Source of the DNA: Aeromonas allosaccharophila
Lineage (GTDB): Bacteria; Pseudomonadota; Gammaproteobacteria; Enterobacterales; Aeromonadaceae
Length of the DNA: 64,000 nucleotides
NCBI RefSeq assembly: GCF_000819685.1
Contig: NZ_CDBR01000105.1
Location: 1-64,000, forward strand
Direction of reading: 5' to 3'
This document shows positions 27,433 through 37,703 of this stretch, piece by piece (position 1 is the stretch's first letter; each line of letters starts with the position of its first letter). Position numbers and translations under genes: made by a program. A model generated the notes under the pieces. The model saw only the letters and a list, made by a program, of their open reading frames with translations, made no database searches and was not told the origin of the DNA.

Positions 27433-27541
27433 TGCTGGGTTGTGTTTGTGCGCGCAAATGACGTTAAATGCTTTGAAAATAAAGTGTTTTTGTTTTTATG
27501 CTGATTGGTTGAATCTAGTTGTTATTGGGCTTTTCTTTTGA

Positions 27542-27553
27542 AATATCGATTTC
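27542..27553. promoter_or_regulatory. LacI-type operator B (PTS operon, auxiliary)
   Basis: AATATCGATTTC, 10 of 12 positions of the palindrome, and followed by ATG as in sites A, C and D. It lies 156 bp from operator A, a spacing that allows looping. Confidence 0.6.
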
Positions 27554-27559
27554 ATGCCT

Positions 27560-28197
27560 GTTGGTTTTTTATGCCAACCCAACACCTGCTGGGCAGGCCC
27601 CACAAGATGCAGAGCGTACTCTTCCCGCGGTGCATTGATGTTGAAAGCCCCAACAGATACCCGCCTCCATGATGTCCTGTGCTTTACCGCGCTCTGCTGA
27701 TTGTTACTCCGCCCTGATGGCAGGTCCCGTCATGGCCTAGGGGCCTTTTCTGGAGCATGTTGTTCAGATGTGGGATGGTTGCAAGATTTCATTGCAGAAG
27801 CTCACAGACCCAGGGCAAAACCCTGCTCCGATGGAGGCGTTGACCTAACCTTGCCGTAAGCCAGAAGGGATGATGACAGTATCGACTTCAGGTACTGGCA
27901 CGGGCTCATCTACATGCATGTAGCGCTGTATTGCACCGCAGGAGAGATTGCTCTGAGCGGCTGCCGTATTGCGTCAGCAGGCCTAATGGCACGGTATAAC
28001 GGTAGAAAATCAGCAGCGCCCAAAGGTGGATGAGAAACACTCAGGAGGCATAACTTTGTCGTAAAGGCTGTGGATAAGGGCGGGACGCAAGAGTTTGTGG
28101 GGCCACTTATCTATTCGCCCTGTGGCGTTTGCATTGATGGGAAATTGGGAAAAAGATAGACACAGGCCCGATATCTGCATAGGGACAAGGTCGGGAG
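27560..28197. other. Gap without a supportable gene
   Basis: Between the PTS operon promoter and the GH9 terminator. Short open frames on either strand lack ribosome sites and recognisable products. The composition is mixed and may be decayed coding sequence; I see no specific element. Confidence 0.5.
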
Positions 28198-28228
28198 GGG
28201 AAAATGCTCCGCCATGGTGACGGAGCAT
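28198..28228 (-). terminator. Terminator of the GH9 gene
   Basis: On the minus strand ATGCTCCG/CGGAGCAT form an 8-bp stem followed by TTTTCCCC. It lies 12 bp after the GH9 stop. Confidence 0.7.
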
Positions 28229-28239
28229 CGGGAGCGCAC

Positions 28240-30591
28240 TTAACGGGTTAATCCGCCTTCATCCAGCACGCTGACGGCCCAGAAGAAGGGGGCATTCCAG
28301 TTGACAGTGACTTCGTTCAGGGTCCATGCGCCAATCTCGTCTTTCCAGCAGGTTTGGCCGGTGCACTTCCCTTTCATGGTAGAGGCAACTGGATCACTGA
28401 AATTAATGGAGTTGGGGCCTCCAGACATCACTCCAGGGGGAACCAGGGGAGACGCGGGATCGACTGGATGTGCCCAGAACCGGTGATGCGGATTTTTCAG
28501 AGGGCGACTGCCGTAGCCGGAGACATAGGACTGGTCGAGGGGGTTGCGGCCCAGCACATAGTCCATGGCATCGGACATGGCCTGCAGGTATTTGCGCTCC
28601 CCCGTGAAGTCATGGGCCAACCCGAGGAAGATGCTGCGGTTCATCAGGTTGGAGTTGGAGCCCCAGGGGTATTCGGTAGCCTGATAGGGGATAAGGTAAC
28701 CCTCTGTCGCCACGCTCTTTTGGTAGCCGTCAGCTGCGGCGATGATAGCGGCGCGCGCCTTCTCCACTTCCTGTTTGCCCAGTTTGTTAGGCACCATGGC
28801 CAGCGTGATGGTCCCTGCGCTGCTGAGATCCTGCCAGTAGAGATCACCGCTTGCGCTGCGATCCCCCTTGGGGGCGGCCAGATAGAGAGGGGACTGCTGG
28901 ACGGCCTGCTTGTACTCGGCTTTGCCGGTGGTGGCAAATAGCTCGGCGGCAGCCCAGTAGAATTCGTCCTTCAGGTTGGTGTCATCATAGGGACCGGATC
29001 CCACAAAGTTGTCATAGGCATAGATGTCCGGATGGCGGTTGGCCGCCTTCCAGGCTCGTTCGGCTGCCTGCAGGCTGCGCTGTGCGAAGGCCGGATCCAG
29101 ATCTTTCCATACGCGAGCAGACTGGGCGGCGGTGGCAGCCAGGTTCAGGGTCGCAGCCGTGCTGGGGTGGCTCAGGAAACGGGGCTGTGGATCCTTGTGG
29201 GGCGGGAGCGGCATCCCGGTCCAGGCTTCATCGGCGACCTTGTGGAAGACCATGCCTGAGGCATCGATCTCGGTCAGTTTTAGACTGTCGAGCTGCTTGG
29301 ACTGATCTCCTACCGGTACCCAGGCCTTCTTGCCTTCGGGTACCTGCATGGCGAGGAAGAACTCCATCATCCAGCGGGATTCGTCCAGCAGATCGTTGTG
29401 GCCGTTGTGCTGTTCCGGGATTTTAGCCTTGCCGTCGGCAAAGGCGCTCTTGTCACCCTCTTGCGCCAGTTGCTCTCGCTCATAGAGGTTCATCAAGGTC
29501 CATACCGAGATGCCGCCGTTGACCACGTACTTGCCCTGATCGCCAGCGTCGTACCAGCCGCCGGTCACATCCAGCGTGAAGTCACAACCTGGCCACTGGT
29601 TGCCCTTGGCATCCTGTTTGTTGAAGCAGGTCACTTTCTCGGGCTTGTGTCCTGCCGGGCGAGCGAGATCGGGGCGCTGGACATATTTGGCCTCGATGTC
29701 GATGCCGCTACGCTGCTGATAGAAGAAGGAGAGGGCATCGAATTTCATGGTGTGATAGATGTCATCGCCGATGCTGAATGGATGACTCTTCTGGCCGGCG
29801 ACCTCCAGTACCAGGCCGGTGCCCGGGGTGGTGACCTGACTGAAGTCGGCAATCTGTACGTTCTCGCCGGATGCGGCATTCAGGCCAAAGGGTGTGGTCT
29901 TGCCTTCGGCGATGGCCTCACCCTGGGCATTGCGCAGGGTCCAGGGGAGCGAGTCCTTACTGTCGGTGGCGATGGTCGCACGTTTCAATGCCTTGCTCAG
30001 GTAGCCGACTTGGTTGACGCGCACGCTGGCCAGATCAGATTTCTTGACCAGGGATGGACCCGAGAGCGTTGCTTCACCGATGCAGACGGTGGTCGGTGTC
30101 TGGGTGCCCATCTGGAGTTGAAACTGGGTCTTCTCGTCCGTGGAGGAGGGCGTGAACTGGATGTCGAAAGGTTTGGGTGTGCTGCTGAGGGCGAGGTCCT
30201 GCACCATATGGTTGGTGTAGGGGGCGCCATCATGCTGGATCAGGGCCTTGACGTTGATGTCGCTCTTGGCCATGGCAGTGAAATGGAGCTTGTAGGTTTG
30301 CCCCTGAACCAGGCCGAGGTTGGACTGGCCCAGGATGACATCCCAGGGATTGGATCCCGACTCGGTGAAGGTGATACAGCCCATCTGGTTCTCGGCGTTC
30401 AGGGTGCCCCCAGCCGTCCACCAGCCATCGGTTCCCTGGAAGCCCCCGTTGGTTAGCAATTCACCCACTGGTCCGGCAGATGCCGAGGAGGCACCGGAGC
30501 CTGATGCCCCTGCGCTGGGCAGGGAACAGCCATGCAAGCCAATGACGCAAGACATGGCAAGCGTCAGGGCACTAAGCCGAGATATTTTCAT
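28240..30591 (-). CDS. GH9 cellulase, lipoprotein
   Basis: 783 residues. Lipoprotein signal ending LHGC at residue 22, then a Ser/Gly/Ala linker, a carbohydrate-binding (CBM4/9-like) domain at about 50-190, an Ig-like CelD-N domain at about 195-285 and the GH9 catalytic domain. Catalytic region: GGWYDAGDQGKYVVNGG near 345 (base Asp), HHRFWAHP near 702, and NEVTVNWNAP near 757 (acid Glu). It cleaves cellulose or mixed beta-glucan, probably anchored at the outer membrane. ATG 30591 has AAGGGG upstream. Divergent from the GH3 gene across a promoter region with operators C and D. Confidence 0.93.
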   Translation of the reverse strand: MKISRLSALTLAMSCVIGLHGCSLPSAGASGSGASSASAGPVGELLTNGGFQGTDGWWTAGGTLNAENQMGCITFTESGSNPWDVILGQSNLGLVQGQTYKLHFTAMAKSDINVKALIQHDGAPYTNHMVQDLALSSTPKPFDIQFTPSSTDEKTQFQLQMGTQTPTTVCIGEATLSGPSLVKKSDLASVRVNQVGYLSKALKRATIATDSKDSLPWTLRNAQGEAIAEGKTTPFGLNAASGENVQIADFSQVTTPGTGLVLEVAGQKSHPFSIGDDIYHTMKFDALSFFYQQRSGIDIEAKYVQRPDLARPAGHKPEKVTCFNKQDAKGNQWPGCDFTLDVTGGWYDAGDQGKYVVNGGISVWTLMNLYEREQLAQEGDKSAFADGKAKIPEQHNGHNDLLDESRWMMEFFLAMQVPEGKKAWVPVGDQSKQLDSLKLTEIDASGMVFHKVADEAWTGMPLPPHKDPQPRFLSHPSTAATLNLAATAAQSARVWKDLDPAFAQRSLQAAERAWKAANRHPDIYAYDNFVGSGPYDDTNLKDEFYWAAAELFATTGKAEYKQAVQQSPLYLAAPKGDRSASGDLYWQDLSSAGTITLAMVPNKLGKQEVEKARAAIIAAADGYQKSVATEGYLIPYQATEYPWGSNSNLMNRSIFLGLAHDFTGERKYLQAMSDAMDYVLGRNPLDQSYVSGYGSRPLKNPHHRFWAHPVDPASPLVPPGVMSGGPNSINFSDPVASTMKGKCTGQTCWKDEIGAWTLNEVTVNWNAPFFWAVSVLDEGGLTR

Positions 30592-30711
30592 TGTTACCCC
30601 TTTGATCACAGACGGAAATAATGGCGTCGATTTTCGCACTCGCGCTGAAAATGACCGAGTCATCCTGCTACCCGCATTTCACTGTCAAGACTTACATACA
30701 ATCCTTGAGTG

Positions 30712-30723
30712 GAAATCGATTTC
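30712..30723. promoter_or_regulatory. LacI-type operator C (GH9 promoter)
   Basis: GAAATCGATTTC, perfect palindrome, 120 bp upstream of the GH9 start. The gap 30592-31228 otherwise holds no supportable gene; a 73-residue frame at 30904-31125 has no ribosome site. Confidence 0.8.
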
Positions 30724-31133
30724 ATGAATTAGGTAATAGTAAAGTTTGTGGCAAATCAAGTTTGCCTTTATGAACTGTGATGTGGGCTACAAATTTTCGT
30801 TTATTGATATGTAGATCTACGTGATTTGAATTCTATTGAATCCTTATCATCCTCTCTTTATTTCCCGCCAGTTTAACAAAACGGGTGCCGTTCTCGGTAA
30901 AATATGCAGTGGCATGAGATGATGAGTATATTTTATCTTTATGATTTTATTGTTTTTTATCTCCGAGTGCTTTTCCGTGTGCTCCATCCCCTCCTGGATA
31001 TTTTGCTGGCGCGAAACAGTCTGATCTTTGTGAGCTACATCACTATTTACTCTCTCGGTGGGATTTTTACCGTGGCAGGGCAAAGATACTGCTGGAATGG
31101 TGAAGAGATTTCTGTTTACCATTAAATATTTCT

Positions 31134-31145
31134 GCAATCGATTTC
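31134..31145. promoter_or_regulatory. LacI-type operator D (GH3 promoter)
   Basis: GCAATCGATTTC, 11 of 12 positions, about 83 bp upstream of the GH3 start. With operator C it brackets the divergent GH9-GH3 promoter region. Confidence 0.75.
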
Positions 31146-31228
31146 ATGTCTAAGCTGTTTTTCAAGGCGGATCCCCATGATCGATGCGCCAGGCGATGAA
31201 TGAGAATATCCGGAGAGTCATAAGGAAA

Positions 31229-33979
31229 ATGCGTAAAACTACAGGTCTCACCAGGTCTATGACCTGCCTATTCGTGGGGTGCGGCATCTGGAGTGCCGGG
31301 ATGGCGGATGAGCTGTCGACCATGCCCTATTTTGCCACTTGGCCGCAGACCCACAGCGCCATTGCCAAGGACGATGGGATGGAGCGCCAGATCCAGTCCC
31401 TGCTCTCCCGGATGACCCTGGAGGAGAAGGTCGGCCAGATGATCCAGCCCGACTTTCGTGAAGTGACCCCAGAGGAGGTTACTCGCTACAAGATTGGTTC
31501 CGTCCTCAACGGGGGCGGCGGTTGGCCAGGCAACAACAAACACGCCTCAGCAGCGGACTGGGCACGCCAGGCCGACACTTACTGGCAAGCGGCGGAAGCG
31601 GGCTTTGAGGGCAGGGGCTATCGCATTCCCTTCATGTGGGCGACCGATGCGGTGCACGGCCACAACAACGTCTTCGCGGCGACCCTGTTCCCGCACAACA
31701 TCGGCCTTGGGGCGGCGCGGGATCCGGGGCTCATCTACCGTATCGGCCAGGTGACGGCGCGGGAAGTGGCCGCCACCGGGCTGGACTGGATCTTCGCCCC
31801 GACGGTGGCGGTGCCCAGAGATGATCGCTGGGGCCGGACCTATGAGGGCTATTCCGAAGATCCCGCCATCGTCTATCACTATGCTGGCGAGATGGTGCGT
31901 GGCCTGCAAGGTTCCGCGACGGATCTGCGCGGCCAGCGCCATGTCATCTCGAACGTGAAACACTTCGTGGGGGACGGCGGTACCCTGAACGGGGTCGACC
32001 GGGGTCAGAACTTCTATTCGGAAGAGGACCTGCGCAACCTGCACGCGGTGGGCTACTTCTCGGGGCTGGATGCCGGTGCCCAAGTGGTCATGGCTTCGTT
32101 CAACAGCTGGCACAACGAGCTCAACCGCGACGTGCTGCCAGAAGACGGGGTGGAGTACAACGGCAAGCTGCACGGCAGCCGCTATCTGCTGACCGACGTG
32201 CTCAAGGGCAAGATGGGCTTTGATGGCCTTGTCGTCTCTGATTGGAACGGTCACAGCGAGATCGCCGGTTGCACTATGGGGAGCTGCCTGCCTGCGGTGC
32301 TGGCCGGGGTCGACATCTTCATGGTCACGGCGCGCAAGGACTGGATGGAGTTTCGCCAGAGCCTGCTCGATGGCGTGGCGAGCCGGCAGATCCCGATAAG
32401 CCGGATCGACGATGCCGTGACGCGTATCCTGCGGGTCAAGATGCGGGCCGGGCTGTGGGAGAAACCCATGCCGTCGGCCCGTGAGCTGGCGGGCAAACAG
32501 GGTGAACTTGGTGCCGTGACGCACAAGGCGCTGGCCCGGGAGGCGGTACGCAAGTCGCTGGTGCTGCTCAAGAACGAGGACAGGATCCTGCCCCTGAGCC
32601 GGCAGAGCCGGGTGCTGGTGGCTGGGAGCGCCGCCAACGATCTGGGCAAGCAGGTGGGGGGCTGGAGCCTGACCTGGCAAGGCAGCGAGAACGGGCGCAG
32701 TGATTTCCCCGGTGCCCAGAGCGTACTGGATGCGGTGACCGCCACCGTCGGTGCGGATCATGTGCAGGTGAGCACGGGATCCGGTGAGCTTGCGGGAGCC
32801 AAGCCCGATGTCGCCATCCTGGTCATGGGGGAAGATCCCTATGCCGAGTGGTTCGGCGATATTCCTGACAACAAGACCCTTGCCTATGGGGATCTCAAGA
32901 GCAGCTATCACGAGGATCTGTTGACCCTCAAGCGACTGAAGGCGGCCGGCATCCCCGTGGTGACCGTGCTTTTCTCCGGACGTCCGCTCTACGTCAATGA
33001 GGAGATCAATCTCTCTTCCGCCTTTGTCGCCGCTTGGTTGCCGGGCACCGAGGGGGAGGGGATCACCGATCTGCTGTTCAAGGATGCTAAGGGCAAGGTG
33101 GCCCATGACTTCCAGGGACGCCTCTCCTTCTCGTGGCCCTTCAGCAAGTGCGCCACCACCATCAATCGCACGCCCACCCATATCCCGGGCTGGCAGCGCC
33201 CAACCTTCGAGCAGGATCCAGCGGGTGAGTACGCACCGCTCTTCCCCTATGGCTACGGGCTCAGCTACGGCAAGCCTTCCCCTGTGGCGGCCCGGGTCAG
33301 CAACCTCAATACCCTGACCCTGGATAAACGAACCTTCGGCTGCAACGAGAGCGACCCCGCCAAACTGAGCGCCGCTGACAAGGTGCTCGAGCTGTTCGGG
33401 CCAAAGGCGGGTGAAGAACACCGTCTGCGCATGGGGGATGCCAGCAACTGGACGGGGACTGAAGTCTCCGGCAACAGCGTGACCGAGATGACCTTCATCA
33501 AGGTTCAGCCCATCGACTACCTGCGCCAGCAGGATGCGCGAGCGGTCACCTTCCTCGGGGCGGACAAGCCGGGTGTCGACTCCGGGGCCACGATCCAGTT
33601 GCAGACCACCCAGGTCAAGGGTGCGGATCGTCGCACCTACCTGAAGGGCGAAAGCGAGCTGCAGGTGACGCTGCGGGTGCAGCAGGCACCAGCGGGGGAC
33701 ATGACGCTGGGGCTGCAGTGTGGCTGGCCCTGCGGCAAGTCCATCGAGATTGCTCCGGCCTTGCGCCAGTTGCCCCCGCAGAAGTGGGTGACCCTGAGTC
33801 TGCCCCTGCGCTGCCTCGAAGAGGGCATGGACTTCGCGAAGGTCAATACCCCCTTCATCCTGGGCACCAGTGGACAGGCGCGCATCGACATGGCGACCGT
33901 ACGCTGGGTACCGGCTTCTCTGCTGGGGGCCTTAGGGGAAGTTGTCAGGCTCGATTGCCAGGGCAGGTTGAGTCGATAA
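31229..33979 (+). CDS. GH3 beta-glucosidase (exo-1,4-beta-glucosidase type), secreted
   Basis: About 916 residues. Signal peptide (MRKTTGLTRSMTCLFVGCGI then WSAGMADE), GH3 N-terminal barrel (GSVLNGGGGWPGNN, FAPTVAVPRDDRWGRTYEGY, KHFVGDGGTLNGVDRG), nucleophile Asp at about 337 in LVVSDWNGH, GH3 C-terminal domain (SLVLLKNEDRILPLS, FSGRPLYV) and a final galactose-binding-like ExoP domain of about 150 residues. It trims cello-oligosaccharides to glucose in the periplasm or outside. Start is uncertain: ATG 31229 has AAGGA just upstream; ATG 31196 and 31184 are in frame. Probably cotranscribed with the chemoreceptor and binding-protein genes. Confidence 0.93.
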   Translation: MRKTTGLTRSMTCLFVGCGIWSAGMADELSTMPYFATWPQTHSAIAKDDGMERQIQSLLSRMTLEEKVGQMIQPDFREVTPEEVTRYKIGSVLNGGGGWPGNNKHASAADWARQADTYWQAAEAGFEGRGYRIPFMWATDAVHGHNNVFAATLFPHNIGLGAARDPGLIYRIGQVTAREVAATGLDWIFAPTVAVPRDDRWGRTYEGYSEDPAIVYHYAGEMVRGLQGSATDLRGQRHVISNVKHFVGDGGTLNGVDRGQNFYSEEDLRNLHAVGYFSGLDAGAQVVMASFNSWHNELNRDVLPEDGVEYNGKLHGSRYLLTDVLKGKMGFDGLVVSDWNGHSEIAGCTMGSCLPAVLAGVDIFMVTARKDWMEFRQSLLDGVASRQIPISRIDDAVTRILRVKMRAGLWEKPMPSARELAGKQGELGAVTHKALAREAVRKSLVLLKNEDRILPLSRQSRVLVAGSAANDLGKQVGGWSLTWQGSENGRSDFPGAQSVLDAVTATVGADHVQVSTGSGELAGAKPDVAILVMGEDPYAEWFGDIPDNKTLAYGDLKSSYHEDLLTLKRLKAAGIPVVTVLFSGRPLYVNEEINLSSAFVAAWLPGTEGEGITDLLFKDAKGKVAHDFQGRLSFSWPFSKCATTINRTPTHIPGWQRPTFEQDPAGEYAPLFPYGYGLSYGKPSPVAARVSNLNTLTLDKRTFGCNESDPAKLSAADKVLELFGPKAGEEHRLRMGDASNWTGTEVSGNSVTEMTFIKVQPIDYLRQQDARAVTFLGADKPGVDSGATIQLQTTQVKGADRRTYLKGESELQVTLRVQQAPAGDMTLGLQCGWPCGKSIEIAPALRQLPPQKWVTLSLPLRCLEEGMDFAKVNTPFILGTSGQARIDMATVRWVPASLLGALGEVVRLDCQGRLSR

Positions 33980-33993
33980 GCCGTCAGCCAGAT

Positions 33994-34023
33994 GCACCAG
34001 GATGCCTGTCGGGCTCCTGGTGC
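33994..34023 (+). promoter_or_regulatory. Intercistronic hairpin after GH3
   Basis: GCACCAGGA/TCCTGGTGC form a perfect 9-bp stem with a 12-base loop. No T-run follows, so it is more likely an mRNA stabiliser or partial terminator between GH3 and the chemoreceptor gene. Confidence 0.5.
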
Positions 34024-34072
34024 CTTGATAACCGGCTCCGCACCGATGCGGAGGGAGAGGTGGGAGAAAAGG

Positions 34073-36046
34073 ATGTCGATCGTACAGCGGATCAGATTGG
34101 GCTTTACGCTGCTGCTGGTCCTGTTGCTATTGCTCGGGGCCATCAGTTACCTGAAGACGACCTCCATTCACGGTCGTTTCCAGCAGGTGACCGAGGAGGC
34201 GACGCCTCAGGCCCTGACCGCAAGCCTGCTGCGCGCCGCGTTGCTGATGGCTGACAGGGACAGCCTGGCGCATCTCGCCATCCGGGAGATGTCGACGTTC
34301 CCCGAGTCCCGTCAACGTGTTGCCCATGACAAGGTCCGCTATGAGCAGCACATCAAGGCATTCGCGGCCTTGACACTCGATACCGAGAGTGAGCGGCAAC
34401 TCGCCCGGGTCACCGACCAGGCCCCCCGGCTGTTTACCATCTCTGAGCAGTTGATGAGCCTGCACGAAGAGTCGGTCGAGCTGGAGCGGGTGCTCTCACG
34501 GATGCGGAGCGAGCTGCTGCACCTGGATGACAACTACCGTTCGGCGGCGGAGCTGCTGGTGCGTTACACGGCGGGGCGGCGCTCTTTGCAGAACAAGGCG
34601 GAGCTCATCACCAGCGGTATGGCACGGGATCTCAAGCTGATCCTGCGTGCCGACGGCAACACGGATCTGGTGGCGCTGCAGGTGGTGCTGGCCAAAGACA
34701 TCGACATTGCTAACCAGCGTCTGGAGCGGATTGTTGTCCCCGACGACGTCAAGGCCAGGTTCACCCGACATGTAGCGAGCATCCCCCAGCTGGTATTTGG
34801 CGACAAGGGGCTGATCGCCACCCTGGTGCGCCACCAGCAAATCAGTCAGCAACTCCATGGCTTGCGTGAACAGCAGGAGGCGCAGAGCCAGCAACTGGGG
34901 GAGGTCCTGGACAGGCTTATCGCCATCAGTAACCAGAGCATGCAGGAGGACAGGCTGAGTGCCGACGTCGCGGTTGACAGCGCCCGCACTTGGATCGTGA
35001 TGGTGGTCCTGTGTTCCGTGCTCATCGCCCTCATTGTTGCCTGGAGTACGGCCCGCAGCATCCAGGTGCCGCTGGTGCGGATCAATCGGGTCCTCGGTCT
35101 GATGGCACAAGGGGACATGACGCTGCGAGTTCGCTACCCAGCCAGGAACGAGCTTGGTGAGGTGGCGAACTCCATCGACCAGCTGGCCCACCACACTAAG
35201 GTGCTCTTGATGGAGGTCCAGACCGGGTCTGAGCACCTGGTGAACGAGACGCGTAAAACCGCGGAGATCGGCGAGCAGGTGATGTCGCAGGTGCAGGAGC
35301 AGAAGGCCCAGACCGATCAGGTGGCGGCCGCCATCTTCGAGTTGGAAACCAGTGCCACCGAAGTAGCTCGCTCGAGCGATCATGTTCGTCGGGAGGTGGG
35401 TGAAGCCAATGACGAGAGCCGGCGCGGACGCGATCTGATGCAGGCCAACCGGGATGGCATCGAACAGCTGGCGACCGGCATCGCTGGGGCCATGGCTATC
35501 ACCCGCAAGCTCGAAGGCTACAGCAACAACATTGGCAATATTCTTGAGGTGATCCGTGGCATGGCTGAACAGACCAACCTGTTGGCCCTCAATGCGGCCA
35601 TCGAAGCGGCCCGTGCCGGGGAGGCCGGGCGGGGTTTTGCCGTGGTGGCCGAGGAGGTGCGGGCGCTGGCTACCCATTCACAAGGGGCGACTCAGGAGAT
35701 CCAAGTGATGATCGATAACCTGCAGGGATGCGCCCGCGATGTGGCGAACGTGATGGCCCAGAGCCATGAGCAGACTGAGCTGAGTGTGCAGCAGACTCGG
35801 GATGTTGAGAGTGCCCTCACGCGGATTGCCTCGCGTATGGAGGCAATCAAGGAGATTGCGGATCACATGGCTTATGCCGCTGCCGAGCAGATTTCGGTGA
35901 GTCAGGGAGTGGCCCAGCACGTGGCGGCCATCGCCGACGTGGCTCACGAGACCGAGCAGGCCTCCCGGGTATCGGCGAGCAGTGGTGAGGTGTTGTCGGG
36001 GCTGGCCAGCCAGCAACAGAGTCTGGTGGCCCGTTTCAAGGTGTAG
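34073..36046 (+). CDS. Methyl-accepting chemotaxis protein
   Basis: 657 residues. Membrane helix at about 9-30, a large helical periplasmic domain of about 275 residues (two four-helix-bundle sized, HBM-like), second membrane helix at about 305-325, HAMP, and the signalling hairpin near 491-535 ([20 protein letters not shown] then [19 protein letters not shown]). There is no C-terminal CheR/CheB-tethering pentapeptide. ATG 34073 has GGAGAA upstream. It is 10 bp before a periplasmic sugar-binding protein with no transporter, so it probably senses that protein's loaded form. Confidence 0.92.
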   Translation: MSIVQRIRLGFTLLLVLLLLLGAISYLKTTSIHGRFQQVTEEATPQALTASLLRAALLMADRDSLAHLAIREMSTFPESRQRVAHDKVRYEQHIKAFAALTLDTESERQLARVTDQAPRLFTISEQLMSLHEESVELERVLSRMRSELLHLDDNYRSAAELLVRYTAGRRSLQNKAELITSGMARDLKLILRADGNTDLVALQVVLAKDIDIANQRLERIVVPDDVKARFTRHVASIPQLVFGDKGLIATLVRHQQISQQLHGLREQQEAQSQQLGEVLDRLIAISNQSMQEDRLSADVAVDSARTWIVMVVLCSVLIALIVAWSTARSIQVPLVRINRVLGLMAQGDMTLRVRYPARNELGEVANSIDQLAHHTKVLLMEVQTGSEHLVNETRKTAEIGEQVMSQVQEQKAQTDQVAAAIFELETSATEVARSSDHVRREVGEANDESRRGRDLMQANRDGIEQLATGIAGAMAITRKLEGYSNNIGNILEVIRGMAEQTNLLALNAAIEAARAGEAGRGFAVVAEEVRALATHSQGATQEIQVMIDNLQGCARDVANVMAQSHEQTELSVQQTRDVESALTRIASRMEAIKEIADHMAYAAAEQISVSQGVAQHVAAIADVAHETEQASRVSASSGEVLSGLASQQQSLVARFKV

Positions 36047-36056
36047 GAGAGAGGTG

Positions 36057-37385
36057 ATGTGGAAATCAGTGAGTGCCCTGCTGGTCTGGGGGTTGAGTGC
36101 GGCGGCGGTGTCCCAAGAGCTGGTGCTGGAAACCTGGCGCGTGGATGACGAGCAGCTGTGGAAGGAGCATTTTCTGCCCCGTTTTCAGGCGCTCCATCCC
36201 GAGATCACCCTTAAGCTGCAACCGCAGCGTTCGGCCGATTACGATCAGGGACTTGCCGAGCGGCTGGTGGCGGGAAAGGCGGGGGATCTCATCACTTGCC
36301 GTCCCTACGATCAGTCCCTGCGACTGTTCCAGCAGGGGTATTTGCTGGATCTGACGGACTTGCCCGGGATGGAGAACTTTCCGAGCTTTGCCAAGGCCGC
36401 TTGGCAGACCGACTCTGGGGCCCAGACCTTCTGCCTGCCCATCGCCTCCGTGATTCAGGGGTTCTACTTCAATGTCGACATCTTTAAAACCCTGGGGCTG
36501 ACGCCACCCCGAACCCGTGCTGACTTCTTCGCCGTGCTGGAGAAGGTTAAGCAGGATGGCCGCTATCTGCCGCTTGCGCTGGCGGCCCACGACAGTTGGG
36601 TGGTCTCCGAGCTTGGCTACCAGAATATCGGCCCCAACAACTGGCATGGGGAAGATGGACGCCTAGCGTTGATCAACGGCCAGGCGCGAGTGACCGATGC
36701 CCCTTATATGGCGACGTTTCGTGAGCTGGCTAGCTGGCGGCCTTACATAGGGGACCATCCGGCCGATACAACCGAGGCTCAGGCGGTGGATGCCTTTGCG
36801 TCCGGTAAGGCCGCCATGATAGTGGCGGGCTCCTGGTCCTTGGCCCAGTTTACCGGCAAGGTCAATTTTGGCGCCTTCCCGCCCCCCGTCGCGCAGGAGG
36901 GTGACACCTGCTACTTCACCGATCACACTGACATGGGGATCGGCATCAATGCAGCCAGCCCCAACAAGGAGGCTGCCCTGAAACTGGTGGAGTGGATGGC
37001 GAGTGCGGACTTTGCCGAGAGCTTCTCCAACTCGGTACCGGGTTTCTTTTCCCTTTCCAATCACTTCTTCGAGCTCAAGGATCCGGTGGCGAGCACCATG
37101 ATGGGCTGGCGTGATACCTGTGACTCTACCCTGCGTCTGGGGGCTCAGTTCCTCACTAGGGGGGAGCCATCGTTCACTACCGAACTCGCAGAGGTATCGC
37201 AATCCGTGGTGCTTGGCACCATGACGCCGGAAGCGGCCGCCGCGCGCATCCAGCAGGGGTTGGCAAGCTGGTATCTTCCCCAGAAGACGGCAAAAAGAGC
37301 CCGTCTCTGTGAGGCGGACGAGCATCTTCCCACGCTGGCAACCAGCACAGCTATCGGGACGGAGTCTCCCTTCGCTGCGCCTTGA
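36057..37385 (+). CDS. Periplasmic sugar-binding protein without a permease
   Basis: 442 residues, extracellular solute-binding family 1. Signal peptide at 1-22 (SALLVWGLSAAAVSQE); EHFLPRFQALHPEITLKLQP is the family's first lobe, and FASGKAAMIVAGSWSLAQF with GIGINAASPNKEAALKLVEW the second. No ABC membrane or ATPase genes are nearby. ATG 36057 follows AGGAGAGAGGTG and lies 10 bp after the chemoreceptor stop. The pairing suggests a ligand-presenting role in chemotaxis to beta-glucan sugars rather than uptake, which the PTS already covers; this is inference. Confidence 0.9.
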   Translation: MWKSVSALLVWGLSAAAVSQELVLETWRVDDEQLWKEHFLPRFQALHPEITLKLQPQRSADYDQGLAERLVAGKAGDLITCRPYDQSLRLFQQGYLLDLTDLPGMENFPSFAKAAWQTDSGAQTFCLPIASVIQGFYFNVDIFKTLGLTPPRTRADFFAVLEKVKQDGRYLPLALAAHDSWVVSELGYQNIGPNNWHGEDGRLALINGQARVTDAPYMATFRELASWRPYIGDHPADTTEAQAVDAFASGKAAMIVAGSWSLAQFTGKVNFGAFPPPVAQEGDTCYFTDHTDMGIGINAASPNKEAALKLVEWMASADFAESFSNSVPGFFSLSNHFFELKDPVASTMMGWRDTCDSTLRLGAQFLTRGEPSFTTELAEVSQSVVLGTMTPEAAAARIQQGLASWYLPQKTAKRARLCEADEHLPTLATSTAIGTESPFAAP

Positions 37386-37437
37386 CGGTGGCCACGCCCA
37401 CAGGGCAATCCCCCGCTGCGATCAGCAGACTCTCCAA

Positions 37438-37461
37438 GGCGCCTTCAGGCGCCTTTTTCCA
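37438..37461 (+). terminator. Terminator of the GH3-chemoreceptor-binding protein unit
   Basis: AAGGCGCC-TTCA-GGCGCCTT hairpin followed by a T-run. 52 bp after the binding-protein stop. Confidence 0.88.
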
Positions 37462-37637
37462 TCAGGGCCGGTTTGTAGGCAGATGTCATCGGGTTGTCAT
37501 TGCCAGGCTCTGGCTGGTTTTATGGAGCCAGCCGGATTGAGGGGTCGGTAGAAGAGGTACGTGGTGTCTGTGCTACGTCAGAGAGACAAGGTGGAAGATG
37601 CGACAAGGACAAGTCGCTCGCTGGACAGGCGGCTGAC

Positions 37638-37663
37638 AAAAGAAAAACGGCCCGAAGGCCGCT
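37638..37663 (-). terminator. Terminator of the LacI gene
   Basis: On the minus strand CGGCC-TTCG-GGCCG followed by TTTTTC. It lies about 40 bp after the LacI stop and converges on the previous terminator. Confidence 0.8.
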
Positions 37664-37703
37664 TTGAGCGGATGTTGCGCAGGGAACAACCCCCAGTCGA
37701 CAT

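Noticed and set aside
30770..30795. Second CRP site upstream of GH9
   Set aside because: Only the TGTGA half matches well; the other half (CTACA) is too weak to list.
30904..31125. 73-codon hydrophobic frame in the GH9-GH3 gap
   Set aside because: No ribosome site, and it lies in an AT-rich divergent promoter region with two operators.
31547..33421. 624-codon open frame on the minus strand
   Set aside because: It lies entirely antisense to the GH3 gene and reflects the high-GC codon bias of that gene; no ribosome site or domain.
34496..35677. 393-codon frame antisense to the chemoreceptor
   Set aside because: Shadow frame of a heptad-rich gene with no domain of its own.
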